Part shown: one piece after another, positions 19,594-29,187 of the stretch
Numbering within the stretch: the stretch's first letter is position 1
Layout: each line of letters opens with the position of its first letter
Assembly (NCBI RefSeq): GCF_000740775.1
Contig: NZ_JFGS01000003.1
Location: 62,001-126,000 of the forward strand
Direction: 5' to 3'
DNA: 64,000 nt
Source of the DNA: Haematobacter missouriensis
GTDB lineage: Bacteria > Pseudomonadota > Alphaproteobacteria > Rhodobacterales > Rhodobacteraceae
Position numbers and translations under genes: made by a program
Notes under the pieces: model-generated
Databases searched by the model: none
Told to the model about the DNA's origin: nothing
What the model saw: the letters and a program-made list of their open reading frames with translations, nothing else

Positions 19594-20072
19594 TCCGCCG
19601 CTACATTCCCTATCCGCTGCTCGCGCTGATGCTGACGCTCATGTGGCTGATCCTCACGCGGTTCTCGCTGGGCAACCTGGTCCTCGGGTTGGTCGTGGCG
19701 CTGGTGGCCAGCCAGGTGATGGTGCGCCTGCAACCCTCGAAGCCCCGTATCCGGCGCTGGAGCGTGATCCCGAAGATGTTCGGCATCCTCGGCTGGGACA
19801 TCATCAAGTCGAACTGGAGCGTTGCCTGGGCCATCATCTCCAACAAGAAGCGCAACCCGCATTTGGTGGAAATCCCGCTGGAGATGCGGGATCCGACGGC
19901 GCTGGCCCTTCTCGCCATCACCATCACTGCCACGCCAGGGACGGCCTGGGTCGAATACCGGACGCAGGATGGGCGACTTCTTCTTCATGTCTTCGACGAG
20001 GAGGAGGAGGGTTACTGGAGGCGCGTGGTAAAGAACCGCTATGAGGCTATGCTGATGGAGGTGTTCGAATGA
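19590..20072 (+). CDS. mrpE: Mrp antiporter subunit E
   Basis: 160-residue subunit with two N-terminal membrane helices and a cytoplasmic C-terminal part. [17 protein letters not shown] is the conserved MrpE motif. The ATGA overlap with mrpD upstream and with mrpF downstream fits one tightly coupled polycistron. Confidence 0.94.
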   Translation: MIRRYIPYPLLALMLTLMWLILTRFSLGNLVLGLVVALVASQVMVRLQPSKPRIRRWSVIPKMFGILGWDIIKSNWSVAWAIISNKKRNPHLVEIPLEMRDPTALALLAITITATPGTAWVEYRTQDGRLLLHVFDEEEEGYWRRVVKNRYEAMLMEVFE

Positions 20073-20350
20073 GCCATACGATAATGACAGTGGCCGTTCT
20101 CTACGCGCAGGTGGCCTTGGTGCTTGCCATGTGTTTCGCCACATGGCGCATTCTTGGTGGCCCGCGCGCGCAGGACAGGGTTCTTGGTCTCGACACGCTC
20201 TATGTGAACGGGATGCTGTTCCTGCTGACGGTCGGCATCCGCTCCGGCAACGTCTTCTTCTTCGAGGCGGCGCTCGTCATCGGGATGCTCGGCTTCGTGG
20301 CGACAGTGGCGCTCGCCAAGTTTCTGATGCGTGGCGAGGTGATCGAATGA
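20069..20350 (+). CDS. mrpF: Mrp antiporter subunit F
   Basis: 93-residue three-helix subunit. [21 protein letters not shown] is the MrpF signature, with the conserved Asp in the first loop/second helix. It overlaps mrpE and mrpG by four bases each. Confidence 0.94.
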   Translation: MSHTIMTVAVLYAQVALVLAMCFATWRILGGPRAQDRVLGLDTLYVNGMLFLLTVGIRSGNVFFFEAALVIGMLGFVATVALAKFLMRGEVIE

Positions 20351-20739
20351 ATCCGGCGATCGATCTTCCGCTCTGGGCAGCCATTCCGGCCGCGGCCTTT
20401 CTGGTGATAGGCGCGACGCTGGCGCTGATCGGTTCCTTCGGGCTGGCGCGTATCCCCACGTTCTTCGAGCGCCTCCACGCGCCGACGCTGGGAACGAGCT
20501 GGGGTGTTGCCGGTATCGCGATCTGCTCCATGATCGTCTCGACCGTCGTGACGGGTCGGCCGATCATCCACGAATTACTGATCGCCATCTTCATCATGAT
20601 CACCACGCCTGTCACGCTGATGCTGCTTGGTCGGGCCGTTCTCTATCGTCATCAGGCGGAAAAGGCGGAAGCGGAGATGAAGCGTGCGGCGCTGGAGCGG
20701 GCGGAGCGGGCGCTTGACCCCAAAACTGCAGAGGACTGA
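20347..20739 (+). CDS. mrpG: Mrp antiporter subunit G
   Basis: 130-residue three-helix subunit. [19 protein letters not shown] and TLGTSWG match MrpG; the C-terminal 25 residues form a charged helix ([19 protein letters not shown]). It is the last gene of the operon; its stop abuts the convergent kynU stop with no space for a terminator of the usual form. Confidence 0.93.
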   Translation: MNPAIDLPLWAAIPAAAFLVIGATLALIGSFGLARIPTFFERLHAPTLGTSWGVAGIAICSMIVSTVVTGRPIIHELLIAIFIMITTPVTLMLLGRAVLYRHQAEKAEAEMKRAALERAERALDPKTAED

Positions 20740-21957
20740 CTACGTCACCTGCGCCCTGATGCGGTACTCCGGCTGGTTCCACGCCTCCGTCAACACCACT
20801 TCCGCCAGCAGGTCCGCAGCTCTCTCCGTCTCCGCCAGCGTCAGATAAAGCGGCGTGAAGCCAAAGCGCATGATGTCCGGCGCGCGGAAGTCGCCGATCA
20901 CACCTTGCGCGATCAAGGCCTGAACGATGGCATAGGCATCAGGGTGGCGGAAGGAGACCTGGCTTCCCCGGCGCTCGGGATCCCTCGGCGAGGCAAGGGG
21001 CAGGCCGGGCAGGCGCGCTCCAACCGCCGCGATGAAAGCTTCCGAGAGCCGGATCGACTCCTGTCGCAGTGCGTCCATCGACACGCCTTCCCAGATGTCC
21101 AGCGCCGCTTCCAGTGCGGTCAGCGCCAGAACGGGAGGCGTGCCGACCCGCATCCGCTCTATGCCGGAAGCGGGTGCCCAGTGCGGGTCGAACGCAAAGG
21201 GCGCGGCATGCCCCATCCACCCGGCCAATGCCGGGCGTGCCGTCTCGGCATGGCGGGGGGCCACATAGATGAAGGCGGGAGCGCCGGGGCCGCCATTGAG
21301 ATACTTGTAGGTGCAGCCCACGGCAAAATCCGCCCCGGCCTCTGCCAGATGGACAGGAAGGGCACCCGCCGAATGCGCCAGATCCCAGATGGTGAGCGCG
21401 CCTGCCGCATGGGCGTTTGCCGTCAGCGCCGCCATGTCATGAAGCCGCCCGGTGCGGTAATCCACCTCCGTCAGCAGGGTCACGGCGATGCTGTCGTCTA
21501 TCGCTGCCTCCACCTCCTCCGGCGCGACGATGCGAAGCTCCAGCCCCCGATCGGCGCTGCCATCCACCCCCCGCTCCAGCGCCGCGACAAGCTCCTGCGC
21601 CACATAGAGGTCCGAGGGGAAGTTGCCGCTGTCGGAGAGGATGACGCGCCGCTCCGGGCGCATCTGCGCGGCGGCGGAGAGGGCCTGAAATACCTTTATG
21701 GAAAGAGTGTCGCCCATCACGACGCTGCCCGGCTCCGCTCCGATCAGCGGGGCGATCCGATCACCCACGCGGCGGGGCTGGACATACCAGCCCGCCTCGT
21801 TCCAGCCGCGGATCAGCAAGCGTCCCCACTCCTGCGTCATCATCCGCGAGACCCTCTCCGCTGCGCTGCGGGGCAGCGGGCCGAGGGAGTTGCCGTCAAG
21901 GTAGATCACGCCCTCCGGCAGGTCGAAGGCGGCGCGGCTCTGGCTGAAATCGGTCAT
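20740..21957 (-). CDS. kynU: Kynureninase
   Basis: 405-residue PLP-dependent hydrolase splitting kynurenine into anthranilate and alanine. GVIYLDGNSLGPLP is the N-terminal family motif, Asp192 lies in WDLAHSAGA, and the PLP lysine Lys218 lies in GCTYKYLNGGPGAP. The start at 21957 is preceded by GGAGGAGAAAG; the frame is open another 41 codons upstream without family similarity. It is divergent from the formamidase gene, so both steps of kynurenine conversion probably share the 121-base control region. Confidence 0.95.
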   Translation of the reverse strand: MTDFSQSRAAFDLPEGVIYLDGNSLGPLPRSAAERVSRMMTQEWGRLLIRGWNEAGWYVQPRRVGDRIAPLIGAEPGSVVMGDTLSIKVFQALSAAAQMRPERRVILSDSGNFPSDLYVAQELVAALERGVDGSADRGLELRIVAPEEVEAAIDDSIAVTLLTEVDYRTGRLHDMAALTANAHAAGALTIWDLAHSAGALPVHLAEAGADFAVGCTYKYLNGGPGAPAFIYVAPRHAETARPALAGWMGHAAPFAFDPHWAPASGIERMRVGTPPVLALTALEAALDIWEGVSMDALRQESIRLSEAFIAAVGARLPGLPLASPRDPERRGSQVSFRHPDAYAIVQALIAQGVIGDFRAPDIMRFGFTPLYLTLAETERAADLLAEVVLTEAWNQPEYRIRAQVT

Positions 21958-22078
21958 CTTTCTCCTCCGGTCTGCTCCGAAGGATAAGGGGATCGGCCTT
22001 GCCCTTGCAACGGGAGGCTCTGGACCCTCCGCGCCGCAGGGGGCAGGGTGTCGCGGCAATCGCCGGGAGGAAGCAGCC

Positions 22079-22906
22079 ATGATCCATCACCGCATCGCCG
22101 ATTTCACGGATGCCTATTCCAATACCAAATACATCGCGGGCGGCGACCGGTATCCGGCGCTCTGGGCCGAGCGGGCGGCCTCCTGGCGTGAAAAAGCGGG
22201 CGAACGGTTCACTCTCCGAAAGGAGGCCTATGGCCCGCATCAGCGTAACCGCTACGATCTGTTCCTGCCGGATGGAGCGCCACGCGGCCTGGCCGTCTTC
22301 GTACATGGCGGCTACTGGATGAGCCTCGACCCCTCCTTCTGGTCGCATCTGGCGGAGGGAGCCGTGGCGCGGGGCTATGCGGTGGCGATGCCCGGATACG
22401 TTCTCTGCCCCGAGGTCAGCGTCTCCGCCATCTCCCGTCAGGTGGCGGAAGCGATCTCCCATGCGGCGGCGCTGGTGGAGGGGCCGATCCATCTGTCAGG
22501 CCATTCCGCAGGGGGACATGTCGTTACGCGGTTGATGGCCGAAGGATCGCCTCTGCCGGAAGCGGTTGCCGGGCGGGTCTCTTCTGTCCTGTCCATCTCG
22601 GGGCTGCACGACCTGCGACCGCTGCTTGCGACACAGATGAATGCGACGCTGCGCCTTGATGCGGCCGTGGCGGCGGCGGAAAGTCCCGCGCTGCTCGCGC
22701 CGCGGGGCCGGTTCACCCTGGCCACCTGGGCCGGAGGTGCGGAACGCTCCGAGTTTCTGCGCCAGTCAGCGTTATTGTCGAACATATGGACGGGATTCGG
22801 CATCGCCACGGCCAACCACGTGGCCCCGGACAGGCATCATTTCAATGTGCTCGACGCGCTGGAGAAGCCGGAGAGCGCGCTTACACGCGCCCTCCTTGCC
22901 GCCTGA
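22079..22906 (+). CDS. Alpha/beta-hydrolase of the kynurenine formamidase (arylformamidase) type
   Basis: 275-residue cytoplasmic serine hydrolase. The oxyanion motif HGGYW is at 76-80, the nucleophile Ser143 is in GHSAGGH, and the late His is in DRHHFNVLD. This matches the alpha/beta-hydrolase arylformamidases that convert N-formylkynurenine to kynurenine, rather than the unrelated metal-dependent KynB fold. The assignment is strengthened by the divergent kynU. ATG 22079 follows GGGAGGAAGCAGCC. Tryptophan dioxygenase is not in the window. Confidence 0.85.
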   Translation: MIHHRIADFTDAYSNTKYIAGGDRYPALWAERAASWREKAGERFTLRKEAYGPHQRNRYDLFLPDGAPRGLAVFVHGGYWMSLDPSFWSHLAEGAVARGYAVAMPGYVLCPEVSVSAISRQVAEAISHAAALVEGPIHLSGHSAGGHVVTRLMAEGSPLPEAVAGRVSSVLSISGLHDLRPLLATQMNATLRLDAAVAAAESPALLAPRGRFTLATWAGGAERSEFLRQSALLSNIWTGFGIATANHVAPDRHHFNVLDALEKPESALTRALLAA

Positions 22907-22908
22907 CG

Positions 22909-24012
22909 TCACGCGACCCCGGTGGCTTCGAGGAACGGATAGTCGGTGTAGCCCTCGCGACCGCCGCCGTAGAAGGTCTTCTGATCGCCCACGTTCAGGG
23001 GGGCGTCACTCTTCAACCGTGCCACGAGGTCGGGGTTCGCGATGAAGAGCCTGCCAAAGCTCACCATATCTGCGCGTCCGCTGTCCACGGCGTCGATCGC
23101 CGTCTGCCGGTCATAGCCGTTGTTGGCCATATAGACGCCGCTGAACCGCTTGCGCAGCGCGGTGACCTGATCAGCCGGTGCGTCGTCCCGCGCGCCGCCG
23201 GTCATGCCTTCGACCACATGCAGGAAGGCGACGCCGTGACGGTTCAGCGCGTCCACCGCCAGCCCGTAGGTGCCCGGCACATCGCTGTCGAGCGGGGCGT
23301 TGTTCGCCTTGGCCCAGGGGCTGAGCCGGACGCCGACGCGACCCGCTCCGATTTCCGCCACGACGGCCGCGACCACTTCGTCCAGCAGGCGCACGCGATT
23401 CTCCGCGCTGCCGCCGTAGGCGTCGGTGCGGGTATTGACCGCATCCCTGAGGAACTGGTCGAGCAGATAACCGTTCGCGGCATGGATCTCGACCATATCG
23501 AAGCCGGCGGTGCGGGCGTTCCGGGCGGCCTTCACGTAGTCGGCCACGATTCCGGGGATTTCATCGGTTCGCAGGGGGCGAGGCGTACTCGTCGGCACGA
23601 AGCCCTGCCCATCAAAGGTTCGCGAGCCGGACGGGATGTCGGACGGTCCGACCGGATCCTGGCCGTCGGGTTGTAGCGCCGGAATGGAGACGCGCCCGAC
23701 ATGCCAGAGCTGCGCCGCAATGTGGCCGCCCTTCGCATGGACGGCTTCGGTCACGCGCTTCCAGCCCTCCACCTGTGCGGCGCTGTAGATACCGGGTGTA
23801 AAGGCATATCCCTTGCCCTGCGGCGAAATCTGCGTGCCTTCGCTGATGATAAGGCCGGCGGTGGCGCGCTGGGCATAGTACTCCGCATTCATCTCGCGCG
23901 GGATATCGCCTTCCGGCAGTGCGCGGTTACGGGTAAGGGGCGCCATCGCGATGCGGTTCGGGAGGGTGATATCCCCGACCTTGATCGAGGTGAACAGCTT
24001 CGGTTCGGACAT
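22909..24012 (-). CDS. Old Yellow Enzyme family alkene reductase
   Basis: 367-residue FMN-dependent NAD(P)H reductase acting on electrophilic alkenes (NemA/OYE-like). It has a TIM barrel with LFTSIKVGDITLPNRIAMAP at the N-terminus, QLWHVGR at 101-107, and the substrate-anchoring pair His177/Asn180 in IHAANGYLLDQFLR. The physiological substrate is unknown. It is converging with the formamidase gene (two bases apart). Upstream lie a GGAGATCTCC palindrome containing its ribosome-binding site and a TTCTGCG dyad, suggesting a dedicated repressor or mRNA hairpin. Confidence 0.92.
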   Translation of the reverse strand: MSEPKLFTSIKVGDITLPNRIAMAPLTRNRALPEGDIPREMNAEYYAQRATAGLIISEGTQISPQGKGYAFTPGIYSAAQVEGWKRVTEAVHAKGGHIAAQLWHVGRVSIPALQPDGQDPVGPSDIPSGSRTFDGQGFVPTSTPRPLRTDEIPGIVADYVKAARNARTAGFDMVEIHAANGYLLDQFLRDAVNTRTDAYGGSAENRVRLLDEVVAAVVAEIGAGRVGVRLSPWAKANNAPLDSDVPGTYGLAVDALNRHGVAFLHVVEGMTGGARDDAPADQVTALRKRFSGVYMANNGYDRQTAIDAVDSGRADMVSFGRLFIANPDLVARLKSDAPLNVGDQKTFYGGGREGYTDYPFLEATGVA

Positions 24013-24014
24013 TG

Positions 24015-24048
24015 GGAGATCTCCTTCTGCGGTTGGAGTAACGCAGAA
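24015..24048 (-). promoter_or_regulatory. Dyad in the leader of the alkene reductase gene
   Basis: TTCTGCG-N10-CGCAGAA (24025-24031 with 24042-24048) lies 12-36 bases before the start codon and directly abuts the palindrome GGAGATCTCC (24015-24024) that carries the Shine-Dalgarno. It may be an operator for a TetR/ArsR-like regulator or an mRNA stem; no regulator gene is adjacent. Confidence 0.4.
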
Positions 24049-24078
24049 GAGAGAGCATGGGGTTCCACACTGGAGAGT

Positions 24079-26148
24079 TCAACCCGCCGCGCTCTCCTCC
24101 AGTATTTCCAGAAAGGCCGCTCCGAACCGGTCAAGCTTCTGCGGGCCGAGATGGCCCACCGCATCCAGATCCCGGAGCGTACGGGGCCGCGCCTCCGCTA
24201 TCCGGCGGAGTGCGCTCGCGGTGAGGCTGAGCGGTTTCTCTGTCCCGTCCTCCCCCCGGCCAAGTGTACGCTGCGCCTCCGCCAGCCGGTCGAAGACATC
24301 CGCCGCCCCGGTTCCGGCCAGCCTGCGCCGCTGGGGATGCACCGGTGGCGCCGCCCGTTCATCGTTCAGCACGGCCAGAAAGGCGGGCCCGTAGCTTTCG
24401 AGCTTCTTCGCCCCGACCCCGCTCACGCCCGCCATCTGATCCAGCGTGCGGGGACGGCGTTCGACCATCTCGATCAGCGTCTTGTCCGGGAAAACGACAT
24501 AGGCAGGTACGCCCTGCGCCTCCGCCAGTGCCCGCCGCTTGGCCTTGAGTGCGGAGAGGAGCGGCGCATCCTCTTCCGAGACCAGCGCCTTGGCCACGGT
24601 CTGCGGCCTTGCGCGGCGCAGAAGGTCGCGGCGGAGCATCACCGGCGCCTCTCCCCGCAGCACGGGGCGGGCGATCTCCGTCAGGCGCAGCGCGCCATGG
24701 CGGGACGGATCCGGGCGCACCAGATCCCGGCCCATCATCTGGCGCAAGACCGCGCCCCAGCCCGCCGTGTCGAACTCCCGCCCGACGCCGAAGGTCGGGA
24801 GGGCATCATGCCCGCGTTCCCTGACCTTGGGGGTGGCGCGGCCCGTCAGGACGTCGGTCAGATGGCCGACGCCGAACCACTCGCCGGTGCGCAGGATGGC
24901 GGAGAGGGCCTTGCGGACCGGCTCCGTGCCGTCGAACACCTCGGGCGGTGTTTCGCACAGGTCGCAGTTCCCGCAGGGTTCCGCGTCCTCACCGAAATAA
25001 CCGAGCAGCACCTGCCGACGGCAGCCGAGCGCCTCCGCCAGCCCGAGAAGCGCGTTCAGCCGGGCATGATCGGCAGCCTTGCGGTCATCCGGGGCAACAC
25101 CCTCGTCGATCTGGGTGCGGCGGAAACGGATGTCGTCCTGTCCGAAAAGGGTCAGCGTCTCTGCCGGGGCGCCGTCGCGGCCCGCGCGCCCGATCTCCTG
25201 GTAATATCCTTCGACGGATTTGGGCAGGTCCGCATGGGCGACCCAGCGGATGTCGGGCTTGTCGATCCCCATGCCGAAGGCGACCGTCGCCACGACGATC
25301 AGCCCGTCCTCCTGCTGAAAGCGCGTCTCCACCTGCCGCCGGTCATCTGCCTCCATCCCGCCATGGTAGTGGCAGGCGGGATGACCCGCCTCGCGCAGCG
25401 CGGCCGCCAGGGTTTCCGTCTTGGCGCGCGTGCCGCAATAGACGATGCCCGACAGGCCCCGTCGTGCTTCGGCAAAGGCGAGGATCTGGCGGCGGGGCTG
25501 GTCCTTGGGCTGGAAGGCGAGATGGATGTTCGGCCGGTCGAAGCCGCGCAGGAAGGTTTCGGGACGCTCGCCATCGAACAGACGGGTGACGATCTCCTCC
25601 CGCGTCTCCTCATCCGCCGTGGCGGTGAAGGCGGCAAGCGGCACGCCGAGCCTGCGCCGCAACTCCCCGATGCGCAGGTAATCGGGGCGAAAGTCATGGC
25701 CCCACTGGCTCACGCAATGCGCCTCGTCCACCGCGATGAGCCGGGTGCCGATCCGCTGGAGCAGCGCGAAGGTATTGCCGGAGGCCAGCCGTTCCGGTGC
25801 CATGTAGAGCAGCTTCAGCCGCCCCTCGTCCAGCGCGGCAAAGACCTCCTCCGTTTCCTCCTCCGTGTTGCCGGAGGTGAGCGCGCCCGCCTCCACCCCC
25901 GCGGCCCGGAGCGCGCGGACCTGATCCCGCATCAGCGCGATAAGCGGGGAGATGACGACCGTCACCCCCTCCCGGCAGAGCGCGGGAAGCTGAAAGCAGA
26001 GCGATTTGCCCCCGCCCGTCGGCATGATGGCGAGGGTGTTGCGCCCGGCCAGCACGGCCGCCACGATCTCCGCCTGCCCGGGCCGGAAGCTCGGGAATCC
26101 GAAGACGGAGGCGAGAACCGCCTCCGGTGAGGGCGCGTGTCCGGTCAT
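24079..26148 (-). CDS. recQ: ATP-dependent DNA helicase RecQ
   Basis: 689-residue 3'-5' helicase of the RecF pathway. It has Walker A TGGGKS at 44-49, DEAH at 141-144, and helicase motif VI YYQEIGRAGRDG. A zinc-binding region contains CRRQVLLGYFGE and CGNCDLC; RQC/winged-helix and then an HRDC domain follow (about 520-600), and a second degenerate HRDC-like repeat is at the end. Its start is one base after the yggT stop, so yggT-recQ form one transcript. Length is longer than E. coli RecQ because of the extra C-terminal domain, common in this order. Confidence 0.95.
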   Translation of the reverse strand: MTGHAPSPEAVLASVFGFPSFRPGQAEIVAAVLAGRNTLAIMPTGGGKSLCFQLPALCREGVTVVISPLIALMRDQVRALRAAGVEAGALTSGNTEEETEEVFAALDEGRLKLLYMAPERLASGNTFALLQRIGTRLIAVDEAHCVSQWGHDFRPDYLRIGELRRRLGVPLAAFTATADEETREEIVTRLFDGERPETFLRGFDRPNIHLAFQPKDQPRRQILAFAEARRGLSGIVYCGTRAKTETLAAALREAGHPACHYHGGMEADDRRQVETRFQQEDGLIVVATVAFGMGIDKPDIRWVAHADLPKSVEGYYQEIGRAGRDGAPAETLTLFGQDDIRFRRTQIDEGVAPDDRKAADHARLNALLGLAEALGCRRQVLLGYFGEDAEPCGNCDLCETPPEVFDGTEPVRKALSAILRTGEWFGVGHLTDVLTGRATPKVRERGHDALPTFGVGREFDTAGWGAVLRQMMGRDLVRPDPSRHGALRLTEIARPVLRGEAPVMLRRDLLRRARPQTVAKALVSEEDAPLLSALKAKRRALAEAQGVPAYVVFPDKTLIEMVERRPRTLDQMAGVSGVGAKKLESYGPAFLAVLNDERAAPPVHPQRRRLAGTGAADVFDRLAEAQRTLGRGEDGTEKPLSLTASALRRIAEARPRTLRDLDAVGHLGPQKLDRFGAAFLEILEESAAG

Positions 26149-26149
26149 C

Positions 26150-26437
26150 TCAGTAGAAGGCGGAGGCGTTGTTCAGCAGGATGATCCTGAGCGCATAGAT
26201 CGCCACCAGCACCACCAGCGGCGCGAGATCGAGCCCACCCATCGCAGGCAGGATGGAGCGCACCCGCGAATAGACGGGCTCCAGCAACCGGTTCAACCCG
26301 TCCCAGATGGAGGCGACCAGCGGCTGGCGCAGGTTCAGCACCTGAAAATTGATGAGCCAGCTCATGATCACGTGGACGATGACGATGAACCAGACGATGT
26401 CGAGGATCAGGAGCAGGATCTGGAGAAGCGAAACCAT
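26150..26437 (-). CDS. YggT family membrane protein
   Basis: 95-residue integral membrane protein with two YggT segments: LLQILLLILDIVWFIVIVH with SWLINFQVLN, then NRLLEPVYSRVRSILPAMGG with PLVVLVAIYALRIILL. The role is unknown; relatives are linked to osmotic tolerance and membrane protein assembly. ATG 26437 (MVSLLQILL) is chosen although its Shine-Dalgarno is weak; an extension to 26497 looks non-homologous. It is immediately upstream of recQ and divergent from the thioesterase gene. Confidence 0.88.
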   Translation of the reverse strand: MVSLLQILLLILDIVWFIVIVHVIMSWLINFQVLNLRQPLVASIWDGLNRLLEPVYSRVRSILPAMGGLDLAPLVVLVAIYALRIILLNNASAFY

Positions 26438-26553
26438 CTGGAAACCGGATTGTGGCGTGGAGAGACCAGAGGTAAAGCGCCAGCCCCCCGCACGCAACCG
26501 CTTCCGCGACGTTTCGCTTGACCGCGACGACCTGCCCCGGGCAAGCCAGCGCC

Positions 26554-27081
26554 ATGTATCCGCTCCGCCGCTTCACCTGCGAACTGCTCCGCGCCCGCCG
26601 CCAGCCCCGGCTTGCTCCCTATGACACGCATGTCTGTGACCTGCGGCTCATGCCGTGGGACATGGATCCGTGGCGGGAGCTGAACAACGGGCGGACCCTG
26701 ACGCTTTACGACATCGGGCGCATATCGCTGGCGCAACGGACGGGAATGCTCGACGTGCTCCGCCGCAATCGGTGGGGGATTACCGTGGCGGGAAGTACGA
26801 CGCGCTACCGTCGCCGCGTGACGGTATTCCAGAAGGTGGAGATGCGGAGCAGGTTCCTCGGCTGGGACGAGCGGTTCTTCTACATCGAGCAGAGCATGTG
26901 GCGCGAAGGCGACTGCACCAGCGGCGTGCTGATCCGCGGCGCGCTGCTGGGGGGCGGCAAGCTGCTTCCGCCCGCGTCGTTCATAGCCGCGACAAGCTGG
27001 CCCGCACCGCCTCCGCTGCCCGACTGGATAGTGGCCTGGGGCAGGGCGGATGCCACGCGCCCCTGGCCGCCGCAAACCTGA
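26554..27081 (+). CDS. Acyl-CoA thioesterase family protein (hot-dog fold)
   Basis: 175-residue protein resembling the Them6/4-hydroxybenzoyl-CoA-thioesterase-like group: MPWDMDPWRELNNGRTLTLYD carries the D-x-N/H type motif, followed by RRNRWGITVAGSTTRYRRRV and ERFFYIEQSMWREG. ATG 26554 (MYPLRRF) is preferred over 26518 because the latter adds an unlike N-terminus. Substrate unknown. It is divergent from yggT across 116 bases. Confidence 0.75.
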   Translation: MYPLRRFTCELLRARRQPRLAPYDTHVCDLRLMPWDMDPWRELNNGRTLTLYDIGRISLAQRTGMLDVLRRNRWGITVAGSTTRYRRRVTVFQKVEMRSRFLGWDERFFYIEQSMWREGDCTSGVLIRGALLGGGKLLPPASFIAATSWPAPPPLPDWIVAWGRADATRPWPPQT

Positions 27082-27834
27082 CCTCTCCCGCCAGCGCAGC
27101 CTCCGGAGAGGTGAGCGAGCGGTTTCCCCGGAAGCGGCCAGTCCCGTGGTGGCTGCCCTGATCGCAGGAAGGGGAGCCTGACAGGCCAGCCAACGTCTGT
27201 AGTCCCACCGCCTTTCCGACTCCATGGGACGGTGTCGTCCGCGCCCCGGCGTTCAAGACTGAGGCGGCTGCCCGTGCAGGCGATTTGATCGCTCGGCTGG
27301 AGGCCGCGGCAGCGCGCCATCGTCGTCACGATTGCGGTGGTCATGTGCCCGACCTTCTGTCCGATCCTCTGTCCGGCCGTTTGCCCCTATCTGGCACAGG
27401 TAGTGCCCGGCCGCTTGTCCGCCCGGCTGACTTGGCAGCCTGGAAAAGCATTCCGCGGTTGCCTGAGGCGGAAATCTCCCCACATCGTTGAAGACCGCCG
27501 CTAACCGCGAGTTGGCCTCGGATCGGGACGATTTCCCTACTTTCAATGCAAGCCCGGCAAGGGTCCGACTTTTCGGCAGCCCGCCAGAGGATGACCGGGT
27601 GCGTTTTGCCCTCGGACGTGGCGAAATGGCCATGACCGCCCGATGCCCATGACCGCCCGGTGGCCATGGTGGACGCTCCGGGTCTGATGTCCGGTCTCCG
27701 CGCCGAAAGCACCGCGCCTCCGCATCTTCTCGGACTGCCCTGCAAGGTCTCCGGTCTTGCGGTCCTGCGGGGGGCGGGTCTAATGCCGGGGGCTCGTTCC
27801 TTTCGAGCGGACCATCGGGCGACGGGAGCGGAAT
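27082..27834. other. Gene-free stretch before the MFS transporter gene
   Basis: About 750 bases without a supportable gene. Visible features are two copies of CCATGACCGCCCG 17 bases apart (27630-27642 and 27647-27659) and a hairpin CTATCTG-GCA-CAGGTAG near 27388-27404. Minus-strand frames crossing the area show arginine/proline-rich out-of-frame composition and no domain. It may hold the MFS promoter. Confidence 0.6.
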
Positions 27835-29187
27835 TTGCCGAAAATCACGGAAGACGCGGCGGCCAAGCGGCGCATCTGGGGCTGGTTCTTCTTCGATTGG
27901 GCAAGCCAGCCCTACGCGACGCTGCTGCTGACCTTCATCTTCGCACCCTATATCGCGTCGCTGCTGGGTGACGGAACGCAGGCGCAGGCGGTCTGGGGAT
28001 TCGGCGTGGGGCTGGCCGGGGTCGTGGTTGCACTGCTGGCGCCCGTGCTCGGTGCGGTCGCTGACAGGGGCGGGCGGCGCATCGGCTGGGTCGCGGCCTT
28101 CTCGGTCCTTTATGTGCTGGGAGCGACGGGCCTGTGGTTCGCGGCGCCGGGGGCCCCGCATCTGACCTTCGTGCTGATCTCCTTCGGCCTCGGTCTGATC
28201 GGGATGGAGCTTGCCACGATCTTTACCAACGCCATGCTGCCCGACCTCGGCACGCGGGAGCAGATCGGGCGGCTCTCCGGCTCGGGCTGGGCCTTCGGCT
28301 ACGTCGGCGGGGTTTTCGCGCTGATCCTGATGCTCGCCTTCTTCGCAGAGGGAGAGGGGGGCCGGACGCTCATCGGTCTTCCGCCCGCTCTTGGACTGGA
28401 TCCTGCGTTGCGGGAGGGGACGCGCTTCGTCGGCCCCTTCACGGCGCTTTGGTATGTGATCTTCATGATCCCGTTCTTCCTCTGGGTGCGGGAGCCGCGG
28501 CGCCCGCCGGGGCCGCATTTTCGCCGGACGGTGACGGAGGCGATGGTCGATCTGCGCCGCACGCTTCGACGCCTGCCGGAGCGCCGGGGCATGCTGGCCT
28601 TCCTGCTGTCCTCCATGTTCTACCGCGACGCGCTGAACGGCTTTTACGTCTTCGGTGGGGTCTATGCAGTGGGCGTGTTGGGCTGGCCGGTGCAGTTCGT
28701 GGGGGTCTTCGGCATTCTCGCCGCCATCTTCGGCGCTGTCTTTGCATGGGCCGGGGGGCTGGCGGACAGCCGTTACGGGCCAAAGCCTGTGATTGTGGTC
28801 GCTCTTCTCCTGCTGATCGCGGTCGGGGTGGCGGTGATGAGCATTTCGCGGAACAGCGTGCTTGGTCTGGGCGTGGGGCCGGGATCATCCGTGCCGGACA
28901 TGGCGTTCTTCCTGGTCGGCTGCATCATCGGCGCCGCGGGCGGCGCGCTGCAATCGGCCAGCCGCACCATGATGGTCCGGCAGGCAGAACCAGGGCGGAT
29001 GACCGAAGCCTTCGGGCTTTACGCGCTCACCGGCAAGGCAACGGCGTTCATTGCGCCGCTTGCCATAGGAATCGTCACGGCGATGAGCGGAAGCCAGCAG
29101 ATCGGCATCCTTCCCGTTATCGTGCTTTTCCTGATGGGATTTCTGCTGCTACTCTGGGTCGATCCCGAAGGTGAGCGGACGGTTTGA
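27835..29187 (+). CDS. MFS transporter, UMF1 (Atg22-like) family
   Basis: 450-residue inner-membrane protein with about 12 helices. The N-terminus KRRIWGWFFFDWASQPYATL is typical of the UMF1 subfamily (W-x-x-Y/F-D-W-A-x-Q-P). AVADRGGRRIGWVAAFSVLY contains the loop 2-3 MFS motif, and ALQSASRTMMVRQAEPGRMTEAFGLYAL fits the C-terminal half. Substrate unknown. TTG 27835 behind GGGAGCGGAA is the best start available. Its stop overlaps the mepA start (TTGA), so the two are coupled. Confidence 0.87.
   Translation: MPKITEDAAAKRRIWGWFFFDWASQPYATLLLTFIFAPYIASLLGDGTQAQAVWGFGVGLAGVVVALLAPVLGAVADRGGRRIGWVAAFSVLYVLGATGLWFAAPGAPHLTFVLISFGLGLIGMELATIFTNAMLPDLGTREQIGRLSGSGWAFGYVGGVFALILMLAFFAEGEGGRTLIGLPPALGLDPALREGTRFVGPFTALWYVIFMIPFFLWVREPRRPPGPHFRRTVTEAMVDLRRTLRRLPERRGMLAFLLSSMFYRDALNGFYVFGGVYAVGVLGWPVQFVGVFGILAAIFGAVFAWAGGLADSRYGPKPVIVVALLLLIAVGVAVMSISRNSVLGLGVGPGSSVPDMAFFLVGCIIGAAGGALQSASRTMMVRQAEPGRMTEAFGLYALTGKATAFIAPLAIGIVTAMSGSQQIGILPVIVLFLMGFLLLLWVDPEGERTV

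Noticed and set aside
27253-28518. Minus-strand 421-codon frame overlapping the MFS gene
   Set aside because: Arg/Pro/Asp-rich shadow; the plus strand codes for a normal 12-helix transporter.
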